Shown piece after piece: positions 41,080 through 51,200 of a DNA stretch of 64,000 nucleotides. Under the pieces are notes generated by a model, which saw only the letters and a list, made by a program, of their open reading frames with translations, was not told the origin of the DNA and did not search any database. This stretch comes from an uncultured Christensenella sp. (GTDB taxonomy: Bacteria > Bacillota > Clostridia > Christensenellales > Borkfalkiaceae). The DNA lies in the NCBI GenBank assembly GCA_910577555.1, contig CAJTLF010000002.1:62001-126000 (forward strand). The letters run 5' to 3'. Position 1 is the stretch's first letter, and each line of letters opens with the position of its first letter. Made by a program: the position numbers and the translations under genes.

Positions 41080-42786
41080 ATGATGGCAGGTTTATCTTTA
41101 AGACATATCTATAAGGTATATCAGAGCAAAGAAAAGGAAAAGAAACGCAAAAAGAAGGACGACGGCGCAAAGAAGCGCAAGGGTGATTTTCTTGCGGTCA
41201 GGGATTTCAATATGGAAATCGAAGACGGCGAGTTTATCGTATTCGTAGGACCTTCGGGTTGCGGTAAATCCACAACTTTACGAATGATTGCCGGTTTGGA
41301 GGAAATAACTGCGGGCGATTTGTACATAGGCGACAGACTCGTTAACGACGTTGAACCGAAGGACAGGGATATTGCAATGGTATTCCAGAATTACGCGCTT
41401 TATCCGCATATGACTGCGGGTGAAAATATAGGCTTCGGTTTAAAAATGCGTAAAGTTGCAACGCCGAAAAACGATGAAAACGGCAACCCTGTGCTCGCAA
41501 TAGATAAAAAGAAGATACGGGAGCTTAGAAACAGTCTTAAAACCGTGCGCATAGATATCCGTTATGCCGAGGAGAACGACGCCGAGCTCGTGTTCAAATA
41601 CAGGCTGTGCGAGATAAAAGCGGAATATGAAAAGCTTTTAAAAGAGAAGAACGCCGCGCTCGACGGTAAGAGCGGGGAACAAGCCAAAGAAATATTGCTA
41701 AGATTCTCGGAGCGTGAAAAGGCGATAGCCGACTTGGTAAACGAAGTTCTCGCAGCACAGAAGGCGGTAATTAATGAAATCAGACTCAGATATGCCGGAA
41801 AGAACGAAAAGGCCGAAGAAGCGGGAAATCTTGCAAAAGAGCTTGCAAATAAGGCTTCGGTAAATCTCGGCGACATAAGAGAAAGCGACATAAAGCTTGC
41901 GCTTACAGAAAGAAAGAAAAAGCTCGAAAGGGATTTAGAGTACTATACGAATACGCCGGTGCAGGTGTATGAATACCGCCACATTCCGAAAGAAGAAATA
42001 GAAAAGAAGGTTAAATGGGCGTCGGAAGTACTCGGCGTAACCGAGCTGTTGGATATAAAGCCCAAAGCAATGTCGGGCGGACAAAGACAGAGAATTGCGC
42101 TGGGGCGCGCTATCGTGCGCGAGCCGAAGGTTATGCTTTTGGATGAACCGCTTTCAAATCTCGACGCAAAGCTCAGAACGACTATGAGAAGCGAAATAGT
42201 CAAACTTCATAACGAATTAAAGACGACGTTTATTTATGTTACGCACGACCAGATAGAAGCAATGACTATGGGTACGAGAATAGTTGTAATGAAGCTGGGC
42301 GTGATACAGCAGATAGACAATCCCACCAATCTTTTCGACTTTCCCGAAAATAAATTCGTTGCGGGATTTATCGGTACTCCGCAGATGAATTTCTTCGACG
42401 TTACGATAAAAAAGAACGGCAAAAATCTTGACGTGAAATATCCGAACGGCGAAATGCAGAGTTATAATCTCGCAAATATGCGCACGATAAAGCCCGAATA
42501 TCTCGACGGTAACGAACACGGCGTAACGCTCGGGATACGCGGCGAGAACGTAACTTTCGACGAAAAAGGGATAAGCGCAAAGCTGTCCATAAAGGAAATT
42601 CTCGGCAACACTACGCAGATGTTTGTAAAGATAACGCCCGAAAGTCCCGACAGTATAATTTGCGTAAACGACCGCAACGATTACCGCCAGGGCGATACCG
42701 TAAAGATATTTTTCGATGAAAAGAGGATACATCTTTTCGACGATGAGACGGAGTTATCCATAATGGAAAGAAAATACGGTAATTAA
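41080..42786 (+). CDS. Sugar ABC transporter ATPase (MsmX/MalK/UgpC type) with large insertion
   Basis: Energises carbohydrate import. Motifs are intact: Walker A GPSGCGKST, Q-loop MVFQNYALYPHMT, signature MSGGQRQRIALGRAI, Walker B VMLLDEPLSNLDAKLR, and a C-terminal OB-fold regulatory region. At 568 residues it is about 200 longer than usual. A Lys-rich insertion (EKEKKRKKKDDGAKKRKG) sits near the N-terminus, and roughly 170 residues of charged, helical sequence (about 127-300) lie between GFGLKMRKV and PKEEIEKKVKWA, in the helical subdomain just before the signature. The frame is unbroken and codon use is even, so the insertion appears genuine. It probably serves the permeases encoded at 56-58 kb, which have no other ATPase. 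Confidence 0.9.
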   Translation: MMAGLSLRHIYKVYQSKEKEKKRKKKDDGAKKRKGDFLAVRDFNMEIEDGEFIVFVGPSGCGKSTTLRMIAGLEEITAGDLYIGDRLVNDVEPKDRDIAMVFQNYALYPHMTAGENIGFGLKMRKVATPKNDENGNPVLAIDKKKIRELRNSLKTVRIDIRYAEENDAELVFKYRLCEIKAEYEKLLKEKNAALDGKSGEQAKEILLRFSEREKAIADLVNEVLAAQKAVINEIRLRYAGKNEKAEEAGNLAKELANKASVNLGDIRESDIKLALTERKKKLERDLEYYTNTPVQVYEYRHIPKEEIEKKVKWASEVLGVTELLDIKPKAMSGGQRQRIALGRAIVREPKVMLLDEPLSNLDAKLRTTMRSEIVKLHNELKTTFIYVTHDQIEAMTMGTRIVVMKLGVIQQIDNPTNLFDFPENKFVAGFIGTPQMNFFDVTIKKNGKNLDVKYPNGEMQSYNLANMRTIKPEYLDGNEHGVTLGIRGENVTFDEKGISAKLSIKEILGNTTQMFVKITPESPDSIICVNDRNDYRQGDTVKIFFDEKRIHLFDDETELSIMERKYGN

Positions 42787-42790
42787 GAAA

Positions 42791-42880
42791 ATCATTCATT
42801 TTCCCTCCTTATAACAAGGCGAACTTCCGCCGCCGACAGGCGGTGGGAGGGGTGCCGGACGTGAATGGCGGGAACGGCAG
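42791..42880 (+). repeat. GC-rich nested hairpin, remnant of an intergenic repeat
   Basis: CCCTCC (42803-42808) pairs with GGGAGG (42845-42850) around an inner CCGCC-gccgaca-GGCGG. The right side continues GGGTGCCGGACGTGAATGGCG. The composition and the CCCTCCTTA...GGTGGGAGGGGTGCC pattern recall dispersed REP/MITE-like repeats of gut Bacillota (from memory). It separates the ATPase gene from the membrane protein gene and may also shape readthrough between them. Confidence 0.5.
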
Positions 42881-42886
42881 GTAGAA

Positions 42887-44110
42887 ATGAAAAATCGCAT
42901 TAAATTTTTCGGGTTGAGTTTTTTCTCGGATAAGATAGCGTCGGAAGCTGCAAAGCGCAGCTTTGCAACCGTATTTATAGGTCTGTTGCTGTCGTTCGTA
43001 TTCTTCTTGTTCGGGTATTACGGCGCGGACGTGGCGCCGTTTGCAACCCATTACAACAATGCGGGGAGCTATAAGGAATTTATTCAAGCGGCGTTTGATA
43101 ACGGCGTTGATGTTACGGTTATAAACCATAAGTGTACAAGCGGAAAGGTTATCAACACTTATTCTAATGAAGAAGACGCGGTGTATAAGAAAAACGGTTA
43201 TAACCTGATTGTCGACACCCGACCTTCGGATACGCTTATAGAATTTACGCAGGTAGCAATAAAGGGCGAGAGCGAGATAGCTTACGGGGAGTGGATAAAG
43301 TTATCGGATACGGAAAAGCAGGGTTACAGATTGGTAACGCGTTATACCGACCGCGAGCTTGAACTCAGCGAAGAGGAATTAAAATCATACAAACAGTTTT
43401 TAAATTCCGACGAAACGTTGAAAAAAGAGCTTGACGCGCTCGACGGTGCGGCGGACGATTACGGCAGGCAGGTTTATTACCTGTACGTAAAAAATTATTA
43501 TACAAAAGCGACCTCGGTTTATTCCGGAGCTAAGGCGCCGGTGTTGCGGGATTATTATTACGCAAACTATATCGCAAGCGGTAAAGCATATTATTTTTAC
43601 GTTTTCGACGATATGTGCGCAGGCTCGTTTAAAACGGACAACGGAGTTCCCGTCGTGTTCGGCGGTTATTTTGTGAAATGTGCCGACGGAAAAGTAAACG
43701 ATATACACGGCTTCATAAAGGATACTTATTACGATACGGCAGGTTATACGTTCGGGTCGTATTTCGTAAGCGCGGTTTCACAGCTGCCTATGCTTGTGAT
43801 TATTCCCATATTGCTCGGCGCGGTTATGTGGCTTGCAGGCAAGGCGGTAAAGGACGGCTGGCAAAAGAGCTTTGCGGGCTGTTATAAGACGGTGTGCTCG
43901 TTCGTGTGGTTTTCGGCTTTCGTTGCGGCGCTGGTAACTTTTATATGCGGCTGGTTTGTTGCGGCAAGGGTAATACACCCGTATATGATATTTATTTTCG
44001 CAGGCTTGTTGCTCGTTCGCACGGCGGTCTACTGCGTAGTGAGCGCGGTTAAAAATAAGTCTTATGCGGGACAAAATAAAAATAACGAATTTTCGGAGGA
44101 TAAGTTATGA
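42887..44110 (+). CDS. Polytopic membrane protein of the sugar locus (DUF1189/YvdJ-like topology)
   Basis: 407 residues: one N-terminal helix (about 27-46), an extracellular part of about 240 residues, then three or four C-terminal helices (about 300-320, 340-365, 370-395). FFSDKIASEAAKRSFATVF before the first helix and the overall layout recall DUF1189 proteins such as B. subtilis YvdJ of the maltodextrin locus; the match is by topology and context, not by a strong motif. It may assist or regulate the transporter. Its stop overlaps the next start (ATGA). Confidence 0.55.
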   Translation: MKNRIKFFGLSFFSDKIASEAAKRSFATVFIGLLLSFVFFLFGYYGADVAPFATHYNNAGSYKEFIQAAFDNGVDVTVINHKCTSGKVINTYSNEEDAVYKKNGYNLIVDTRPSDTLIEFTQVAIKGESEIAYGEWIKLSDTEKQGYRLVTRYTDRELELSEEELKSYKQFLNSDETLKKELDALDGAADDYGRQVYYLYVKNYYTKATSVYSGAKAPVLRDYYYANYIASGKAYYFYVFDDMCAGSFKTDNGVPVVFGGYFVKCADGKVNDIHGFIKDTYYDTAGYTFGSYFVSAVSQLPMLVIIPILLGAVMWLAGKAVKDGWQKSFAGCYKTVCSFVWFSAFVAALVTFICGWFVAARVIHPYMIFIFAGLLLVRTAVYCVVSAVKNKSYAGQNKNNEFSEDKL

Positions 44111-45069
44111 AACTTAAATTCAAAGCGGTTTTGGCGGCGACGGTAACGGCACTAACGATTTGTGCGTTTGCGGCGGGCTGTACGGATAAACCCGAAGAGA
44201 ACAATACGCCCGATTACGGAACGCTGAGCATAGACGACTTAAAGGTGTTTATAACGCAGGACAGAAGCTGCACGTTTGCGGAAATTCAGCCCGTATTCAG
44301 TAAGCCGGAAAAGGCGGAGAGCCTGACCTATACGTACGATACCTCGAGTATAAAAATCGATGGCAACACGGTGACGCCCGTAAAACGCGAGGATAAAGAA
44401 GTAAACGTCCGCGCAAAGAGCGAGCATTTCAACGTGGTTTTCAAGGTGGAAATAGAGTTTCTGAAATTCGCCGAGGACTCGTCGGGATTATACGATTTGA
44501 GCCGTTTCGACGTGGCGCAGCGCGCTGAACTATGTAAGGAAGTAACCGCAAATACAACGCTTTTCATAGGCGACAGCTTTATGGATAATCACTTTATCGG
44601 CGAATATATGCGCAGCTTTGCGCAGGGCAAAGATGTCTTGCACGCAGGTATCAGCTCGACGACTTCCTATCATTGGGAGGCAGCGTATTCAACCGTTATA
44701 GGGACTGCGCCGAAGAACATAGTAATGCACGTAGGAACAAATAATTTCTATGACGTTCACGATTTGACTTCGGATACACAAGACAGTCTTACGCGCTTAT
44801 TTATGCTTATGCATTCAAAATATCCTTCGAGCAATATTTACTGGTTTAACATCACACAACGCTCGGATACTTCGTATGCGCAAAATGTTTCGGAAACCAA
44901 CGTATACATGGCGGAGTGGTGCGCAAAGTACGATTGGATAACGTGTGTAGACACTTGTTCAAAGGTAACAACGGCTATGCTCGGAGACGGTGTTCACCCG
45001 ACTACCGAAAATTATAAAGTATTCACAGATGCGCTCGTTGAGGCAGGCTGTGAAATAACCGAAAAATAA
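44107..45069 (+). CDS. SGNH/GDSL-type esterase lipoprotein
   Basis: 320 residues. Signal peptide with lipobox AAGC near residue 25, then a beta-rich segment of about 100 residues, then an SGNH hydrolase domain: block I FIGDSF with nucleophile Ser157, block III HVGTNN, and block V DGVHPT with the catalytic Asp and His. Members in such loci often remove acetyl groups from plant polysaccharides, which would make the chain accessible to the glycosidases encoded downstream. Deacetylation here is inference. It is coupled to the upstream membrane protein gene by ATGA overlap. Confidence 0.85.
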   Translation: MKLKFKAVLAATVTALTICAFAAGCTDKPEENNTPDYGTLSIDDLKVFITQDRSCTFAEIQPVFSKPEKAESLTYTYDTSSIKIDGNTVTPVKREDKEVNVRAKSEHFNVVFKVEIEFLKFAEDSSGLYDLSRFDVAQRAELCKEVTANTTLFIGDSFMDNHFIGEYMRSFAQGKDVLHAGISSTTSYHWEAAYSTVIGTAPKNIVMHVGTNNFYDVHDLTSDTQDSLTRLFMLMHSKYPSSNIYWFNITQRSDTSYAQNVSETNVYMAEWCAKYDWITCVDTCSKVTTAMLGDGVHPTTENYKVFTDALVEAGCEITEK

Positions 45070-45083
45070 AAATCAAGGAGAAA

Positions 45084-47075
45084 ATGATGAAAAATTCAGT
45101 CAAATGCCTTGCTGCGGCAGTTCTTGCTTTGGCTATGGTTGCGCCCTGCGGTTTAACGGCTTGTAGAACCGATATTATTGACGAGTACGAGTTGTCTGCT
45201 TACAAGGGCGAAAACAAGGACAAAAACGGTGAAATTGTGTACAACAATTCGCTGTTTTACAGCAATAGCCTGAAACAGGGATATGCCGACCCGCAGATTT
45301 TGGACGATACTGCCCGCAGCGGATATTACTATATGTACGGTACGAGCAATTTACAGACTATGCGTTCAAGAGACCTTGCCGTATGGGAACCCGTAACCGT
45401 AGTGCTTAAAACCACGGACGAAACGCTGAACGCCGTTCTCGGTTCGGGTGAGTACCGTTGGGCGCCCGAGGTCATATACGATGATGATACTAAGCTTTAC
45501 TATCTGTTTTTCAGCAGCGTTCCGTACAAAGAATACGAAAAAGGCGCAATTACGGAAACGGGCGGCGACGTGGACGGAGGTCTGACAGCATACTGTATGT
45601 ACGCGGCTACGTCGGCTTCGCCTGAGGGACCGTTCAATCTCATTAATTTTGGAAACGCAGAAAGTTGCGGCACTGAAAACGTTCATAATCTCAACAGGAA
45701 CAATAATAAAGAAATCACCGAGGACCAAGCAAAAAGCGGAGAATACGCTTTCATCGAAAAAGACGGCGTATATTACGAAGCGGCTTTCAGACATTTTTAC
45801 GCCGACTACTGTCTGTTCGCCCCCGACGAGTTGAGTAAGCTTCTCTATAAAAATGAAGTCGGCGCAGGCGGGATTTACAACGAAAAGCCGAAGGCAAGGT
45901 ATTTCCAGACGATAGACCCGCATCCCTATGTTGACCCCGTGCCTACGGTGGACGAGGCAACGGGCAAGAGCTATCATAAAAAATATATGTATTTCAAGCT
46001 CGAGCATAATGCGGCGTGGAATATAAACATCGGCGTCGAAATGGAAAACTGGCTTAAACCCAAGTGGGAAACGGCAAAGTATATAACCGCCGACAGATTT
46101 TATACAATAAAGGATTGGCGCGACGGTTCCGACGATAACGTAACGTACGAATACGGTGAGGTATGTAACGAGGGTGCGAGTATGCTCTATCACGAGGACG
46201 GAAACGGCAAGGGGCTTTATTACTTCACGTTCTCCGTTAACGACTACTCGACGAGCGATTATCAGGTAGGTATGGCGGTTTCGGACAGTCCGCTTGGCGA
46301 TTTCAGAAAGCTGAGAGAGGACGAGGGCGGGCTTCTTCTCTGCTCATCGACGACGGGTAGCGAGAGTATCTCGGGCGCGGGGCATCATTCGTTCGTTACT
46401 TCGGGCGAACAACTCTATATATCCTATCACCGTCACAAAGATTACAGCGAGGGCGGGTCGAACAGATACGCTGCAATCGACGAAGTTAAGTGGATAACCG
46501 TAAAGGATAAGGACGGCAACGATATGACGGTGCCTTACGTGAACGGACCCACCGACAGCGTTCAGCCTCTGCCCGAAAAAGTCAGCGGTTATAAGAACAT
46601 CGCTTCCAAGGCAACGCTTACCTGCACTGACGAAAGCGCGGAGCTCGAATATTTAACCGACGGACTGCTGTCCGTGCATAAGGACGCGGACGAAACGTTT
46701 ATGGACTACATCCGCGAAACAAAAATTAGCAAGACCGCAACGTTCGAGTTCGCTTTCGATAAGGCGGAAACGGTGCGCGCGGTTATGGTTTACAACTCCG
46801 CCAAGAGAAAGGAAATATTCCTTAATATTCCGAGAATCGAGTTCACTCTCGAAGACGGCAGCGTCCGCGTCATTCGCGACGTTAAGTTCGACGTAGACAG
46901 GTATTGCAGAACGGGCGGCGTCGGCAACAAAGAGATTTTGTACGTCAGCTCGGGTGCGGCGGCGTTTGCGGAATTCTACGACGTTGCGGTAACGAATATT
47001 AAGATAACCGTCGAAATGCCTGAAAATCAAAGCGTCGTCGGCATATCCGAAATAAGAATTTTGGGTAAAGCGTAA
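45084..47075 (+). CDS. GH43-like five-bladed beta-propeller glycosidase, lipoprotein
   Basis: 663 residues with a signal peptide and lipobox LTAC (Cys27). The catalytic propeller begins GYADPQILDD, where Asp69 matches the general base of GH43. RWAPEVIYDDDTKLYYLFF carries the pKa-modulating Asp region, and CNEGASMLYHE supplies the likely acid Glu; GAGHHSFVTSG completes the pattern. A C-terminal beta-sandwich (about 520-660) resembles F5/8-type carbohydrate-binding modules. Typical activities are arabinofuranosidase, arabinanase or xylosidase; which one cannot be told. It acts at the cell surface. Confidence 0.82.
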   Translation: MMKNSVKCLAAAVLALAMVAPCGLTACRTDIIDEYELSAYKGENKDKNGEIVYNNSLFYSNSLKQGYADPQILDDTARSGYYYMYGTSNLQTMRSRDLAVWEPVTVVLKTTDETLNAVLGSGEYRWAPEVIYDDDTKLYYLFFSSVPYKEYEKGAITETGGDVDGGLTAYCMYAATSASPEGPFNLINFGNAESCGTENVHNLNRNNNKEITEDQAKSGEYAFIEKDGVYYEAAFRHFYADYCLFAPDELSKLLYKNEVGAGGIYNEKPKARYFQTIDPHPYVDPVPTVDEATGKSYHKKYMYFKLEHNAAWNINIGVEMENWLKPKWETAKYITADRFYTIKDWRDGSDDNVTYEYGEVCNEGASMLYHEDGNGKGLYYFTFSVNDYSTSDYQVGMAVSDSPLGDFRKLREDEGGLLLCSSTTGSESISGAGHHSFVTSGEQLYISYHRHKDYSEGGSNRYAAIDEVKWITVKDKDGNDMTVPYVNGPTDSVQPLPEKVSGYKNIASKATLTCTDESAELEYLTDGLLSVHKDADETFMDYIRETKISKTATFEFAFDKAETVRAVMVYNSAKRKEIFLNIPRIEFTLEDGSVRVIRDVKFDVDRYCRTGGVGNKEILYVSSGAAAFAEFYDVAVTNIKITVEMPENQSVVGISEIRILGKA

Positions 47076-47086
47076 GGAGGAAAGGT

Positions 47087-48166
47087 ATGAAAAAGCTGAT
47101 TAAATGCGGCGCAGCCGCAATATGTGCAATAACGCTTTCCGCTGCATTTGCGGGTTGCTCGGGTGAGAAAATCAATATAATTCCCGACCCCAACCCTTAC
47201 ACCTTCGACAACAGTGCAAACGTTATAAGACCCGACTGCGACAAGGGGATGAATATCGACGGCAAATTTGACGAAGAAAAGTGGAAAAACGTGCGTTGGC
47301 TGACTGCCGAAGACAAACCTAACGCCACGCAGAGCGCGAAGATAGAGTTTGCGTCTTTCGTCGGTGAAAAGGGTATTTTTATCGGCGGAAAGGTAGAGGA
47401 AACGGGTTCCAACATCTGGGTCAACCCCGACAGAGGCTCCTGGACCAACAGCTGTCTCGAAATGTATATAGGTCCCGTGGGTTACGGCGAAGAGGGCAAG
47501 CACAAGACTATCGAATACGACGTGCAGGCGGACGGCTCGGTAAATAATATGCGCGTCGCTCCCGACCAGTCGAGCGGGTTCGACATACACACCACGAAGG
47601 ATAAAATGCCGCTTACGGCTGCGCAGCAGATAGGCGGAAAGGTAAACACTCCCGATTGTACGGGTTACACTATCGAAAGCTTTATTCCGTGGGCGTTTTT
47701 GGAGCTTGCGGGCTGGGACGTTTCCGACCCTTCCGAACTGAAAGTGGGAATCGACCCCGTGCACATCTTCTCGCTTAAATACGAGGGCGAGGACGTATCC
47801 GACAAAATAACCGAAACGCGTATATGGTCGCGCTGGTCGGAAAAGGTGCTGCCGGGTATCGGCTGGCTCGCGCCCGACACGTATTTCCGCTTCGATAAAG
47901 GCGGGCTTATGCAGTATGATTACGCGGTAAATTACAGCGGCGAAGGCAAGGGCACTGTGGTGGCGAAAAGCGGCTCGGATAAAATATTCGGCTGGGGCAC
48001 AACGACGTTTACGGTAAAACCCCGCAACGGCGCAATCGTTAAGAGTATAACGGTAAACGGCGAAGATTATACGGCAAAGCTCAGGGAATCGGGAGGCTCT
48101 TACGAGTTCGACGTAAAGGACCCCGAAGGTAAGCTGACTATCGACGTTGAATTCGGATTCGAATAA
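47087..48166 (+). CDS. Lipoprotein with CBM9-like domain
   Basis: 359 residues, lipobox FAGC (Cys24). The core reads NIDGKFDEEKWKNVRWL, CLEMYIGP and YTIESFIPWAFL, the sequence style of CBM9/DOMON-like sugar-binding domains (about residues 50-270). A second beta domain follows, with GTTTFTVKPRNGAIVKSITV resembling InlB-type or Ig-like repeats. It has no recognisable catalytic residues. A glycan-capture protein on the membrane surface is the likely role. AAGGAGG lies before the ATG; the next gene follows after a 59-base gap with a small CCGTAAA-t-TTTACGG hairpin. Confidence 0.75.
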   Translation: MKKLIKCGAAAICAITLSAAFAGCSGEKINIIPDPNPYTFDNSANVIRPDCDKGMNIDGKFDEEKWKNVRWLTAEDKPNATQSAKIEFASFVGEKGIFIGGKVEETGSNIWVNPDRGSWTNSCLEMYIGPVGYGEEGKHKTIEYDVQADGSVNNMRVAPDQSSGFDIHTTKDKMPLTAAQQIGGKVNTPDCTGYTIESFIPWAFLELAGWDVSDPSELKVGIDPVHIFSLKYEGEDVSDKITETRIWSRWSEKVLPGIGWLAPDTYFRFDKGGLMQYDYAVNYSGEGKGTVVAKSGSDKIFGWGTTTFTVKPRNGAIVKSITVNGEDYTAKLRESGGSYEFDVKDPEGKLTIDVEFGFE

Positions 48167-48225
48167 AAGTACCGTAAATTTTACGGATATATTAAAATTA
48201 AATTCAAAAAGATAAGGAGAAAAGT

Positions 48226-51200
48226 ATGAACAAAAAACTTAAATGGGCAATTCCATTTGCGGTTTTGTCACTCACTTGCGGAGTGGCGGCGGGTGCTGCG
48301 GGGTGCAGCAAACACGAGCACAGCTATACGCAGCTTAAAAACGACGGCGACACCCACGTAATGGTTTGCCCCGACGACGACACGCCCGACGAAAGCACGA
48401 GAAAAGAACACGAGTTCGTCGCAGGCGAGTGCGAATGCGGAGCTACCGAACAGCAAGCCGAGATTAAATACGGCAGCGTAACCGGTTCGGTAAGACTTTA
48501 TAAGTCAGGAGAATACGTTTCCGCCGATGGCGTAAAGGTTGAAATAGACGCGGACGCGGACGTTGAGGGCAGCGTTAAGGACGGCAAATACGTTTATACA
48601 ATAGAAAACGTGCCGGTAGGCGAAAGCTATGAGCTTACTATTTCAAAATCGGGCTACGAAACGAAAAAATACGAGATACTTCTCGAAGAAGAAGGCGAAG
48701 AGGCTACGATAGGCGGAGCTAACGGTATAACATTAAACTATGAAGTATTCGGTTTGTTTGCGGGCTGGGACTCGGCTTCGCACGATTTGACGCACGCAAA
48801 CGATGCTGATCCCTATATACTTTTCAGAGAACATACGGGCGACCAGACTCTGAACGTTATTACCAAGGACAGCTATAACGGGGTTTCGGCAAGCTTCGAC
48901 GTCAATTACAATAACAGTACCCATAATTGGCGTACGCAGGGAATAATTCTCAAATTCTCCGACGGCAAGCATATGGTCGTACGTTATCATAACGGCGACT
49001 CCGCAAACGAAAAAGGCGGCTTAGGCAACATACAGTTTGCCGCCGAAGCATGGAATTTCTTCCCCAAAGAAAACTGCCTTTTCGGGGAAGACGTAACGGG
49101 AACGCAGTATGGCGAAAAACCTTTTTATCTGCTGTCCGCAGCAGATACGCAGGGCATTAAATCGGAAGACGGAGTAAGACTTACTACCGTAGTAAATGAC
49201 GGTAAATTGACCGTTCTGTTCGGCGGCAAGTATATCTGCGAATACGCTCTCCCCGACGGCTACGCTGATAAACCCGTTCAGGTTGCTTACTTTGCATTCA
49301 ATGCGGCAAGCAACGCAAAGTTTACTTACGAAATTACAAAATCGATTCCCGCGCTCGAAAGCGTGCTCGATATAAACGTAACCCAGCCCGAAGACGCAGG
49401 CTGCACCGTTACAGCAAATCCGCAAAATGATAAATACGCGTTCGGCGAAGAATTAGAGCTTACGTTTACCGCACAGGAAGGATATAAGCTCGATTCGCTT
49501 ACCGTAGACGGCGAGGACAGATATAACGACGTAAACGAAGGCAAGCTTACGGTTATCGCAAACAGAGAAACTATCAACATTGCGGCAACGTTCGTTAAGG
49601 AAGAGCCTATCAATATCAACGTTTCGGTAAAGGGCAAAAAGCTCGGTACGACTGCCGCGCTTGCGGACGGAACCAAGGTCGCGCTCGGCGGAACGGAGTA
49701 TACGGTTACGAATGGAGCAATAACTGGCAATGTTGTAAAGGGCAGATATACGGTGAGCGTTGACGGTTATATTTCAAAGGAAATAATAATCGATGAAAAT
49801 CTCACCGAAATAGTGTTCGAATACGACGCGTTTGAAATAGTGCGCTGGGACCACAGTGGACACGGTTTGGCGCACGTAAACGATAGTGAACCTTATATAG
49901 AATGGGAAGGTCCCGGAGCATCATTAAACGCAGTCACAAAGGAATGCTTGTTTACAAACGCCTCTGTTTCCGTAATAATCAAAGGCGGCTTTACCACGAA
50001 CGGCGGTAAACAGCAAGGCATTATATTGCGGTTCGAAGACGGAAAAGCGGCAATACTCAACATAAACATAGAGGGAGACGCCCGCCTTCAATTCAGACCC
50101 GAACTGTTTTCGGATAATAACGATGCGTCGATTGGACTGAGAACGGTTTTTGAAAAGGAATGGGTGGAATTCAGAAACGTAACGGATGCGGAGGTTCAAA
50201 AATACAATTCCGAAACCGGAATAGAGCTTAAAGTTCTTCGCTCTGGCAAGTCGCTGTTCGTTTATCTCGACGGCGAGTTCAAGGGCAGAGCGGATTTGCC
50301 CGATAAATACGAAAACAGTAAAATGGGCTTCGGCTTGTTCTCGTACGACGCGGTAGTGGGCTCTAAGTGGAAATATGAAATTTCCAAAAACGTTTCCGTA
50401 CCTACGGTTGAGATAACGAACGAAACGCCGTCCGACGCAAACGGTACGGTATCCGTATCGCAGAATACGGTCATCGGCGATACCGTAACGATAACCGTAA
50501 CCCCCTCGCAGGGATATATTCTCAAAACGCTTACCGTTTCGGGAGGAGTAACTCCCGTATTACAGGCGGACGGCACGTATACTTTCGTTGCGGAGAAACT
50601 GTCGTATACTATTACCGCGGAGTTTGATGTTGCATCCAATCCCGTAGAGGCAAGTGTCAGCGGCACGGCTCTCGGCAACGTCACGGCGCCGCTTGCGGAC
50701 GGAACAACGGTAAGATTCACAAACAAAACTACCGAAACGGCAACTGCGCTTACGGTTACAGACGGAAAAGTAAACGGCATTCTTCTTGACGGAAATTATG
50801 TTGTTTCTGTGGACGGCTACTACGATTTGGAAGTAACCGTAACCGACGGTGCGTTTGCGGAAGTCACAAGCTTAGCGTTCCAAAAAATTGTGTTTACGAC
50901 CAACGGCATCAACGAACCTGAAAAGAATATCTTCGGTGAAGGCAACCCCGTTTCCTGGTCGGCGGACGATACAAAGGCGGCAAGCGAAGGTGAAATCAAA
51001 TCGGTCAAGGACGGTAAAATTTACGAGTGGTCGGTCGATGAATACGAGGACGTTGCAATTACCGTAACTTTAAAGTCGGGCAACGGCAATCAGGGCTTGA
51101 TAATGCGCTTCGGCGGACAGCAAAAGGACGTGCGCCTGCGCTTTGAAAACAATAAAGCGCAATGGATTGGCGGTGAAGGCTCCGGAGGATGGTGGTGGGG

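Noticed and set aside
45366..46193. 275-codon leftward open frame inside the GH43-like gene
   Set aside because: Opposite-strand shadow of a gene with clear signal peptide and catalytic motifs.
47027..47764. 245-codon leftward open frame opposite the CBM9-like gene
   Set aside because: Shadow frame; the plus-strand gene has ribosome site, lipobox and domain motifs.
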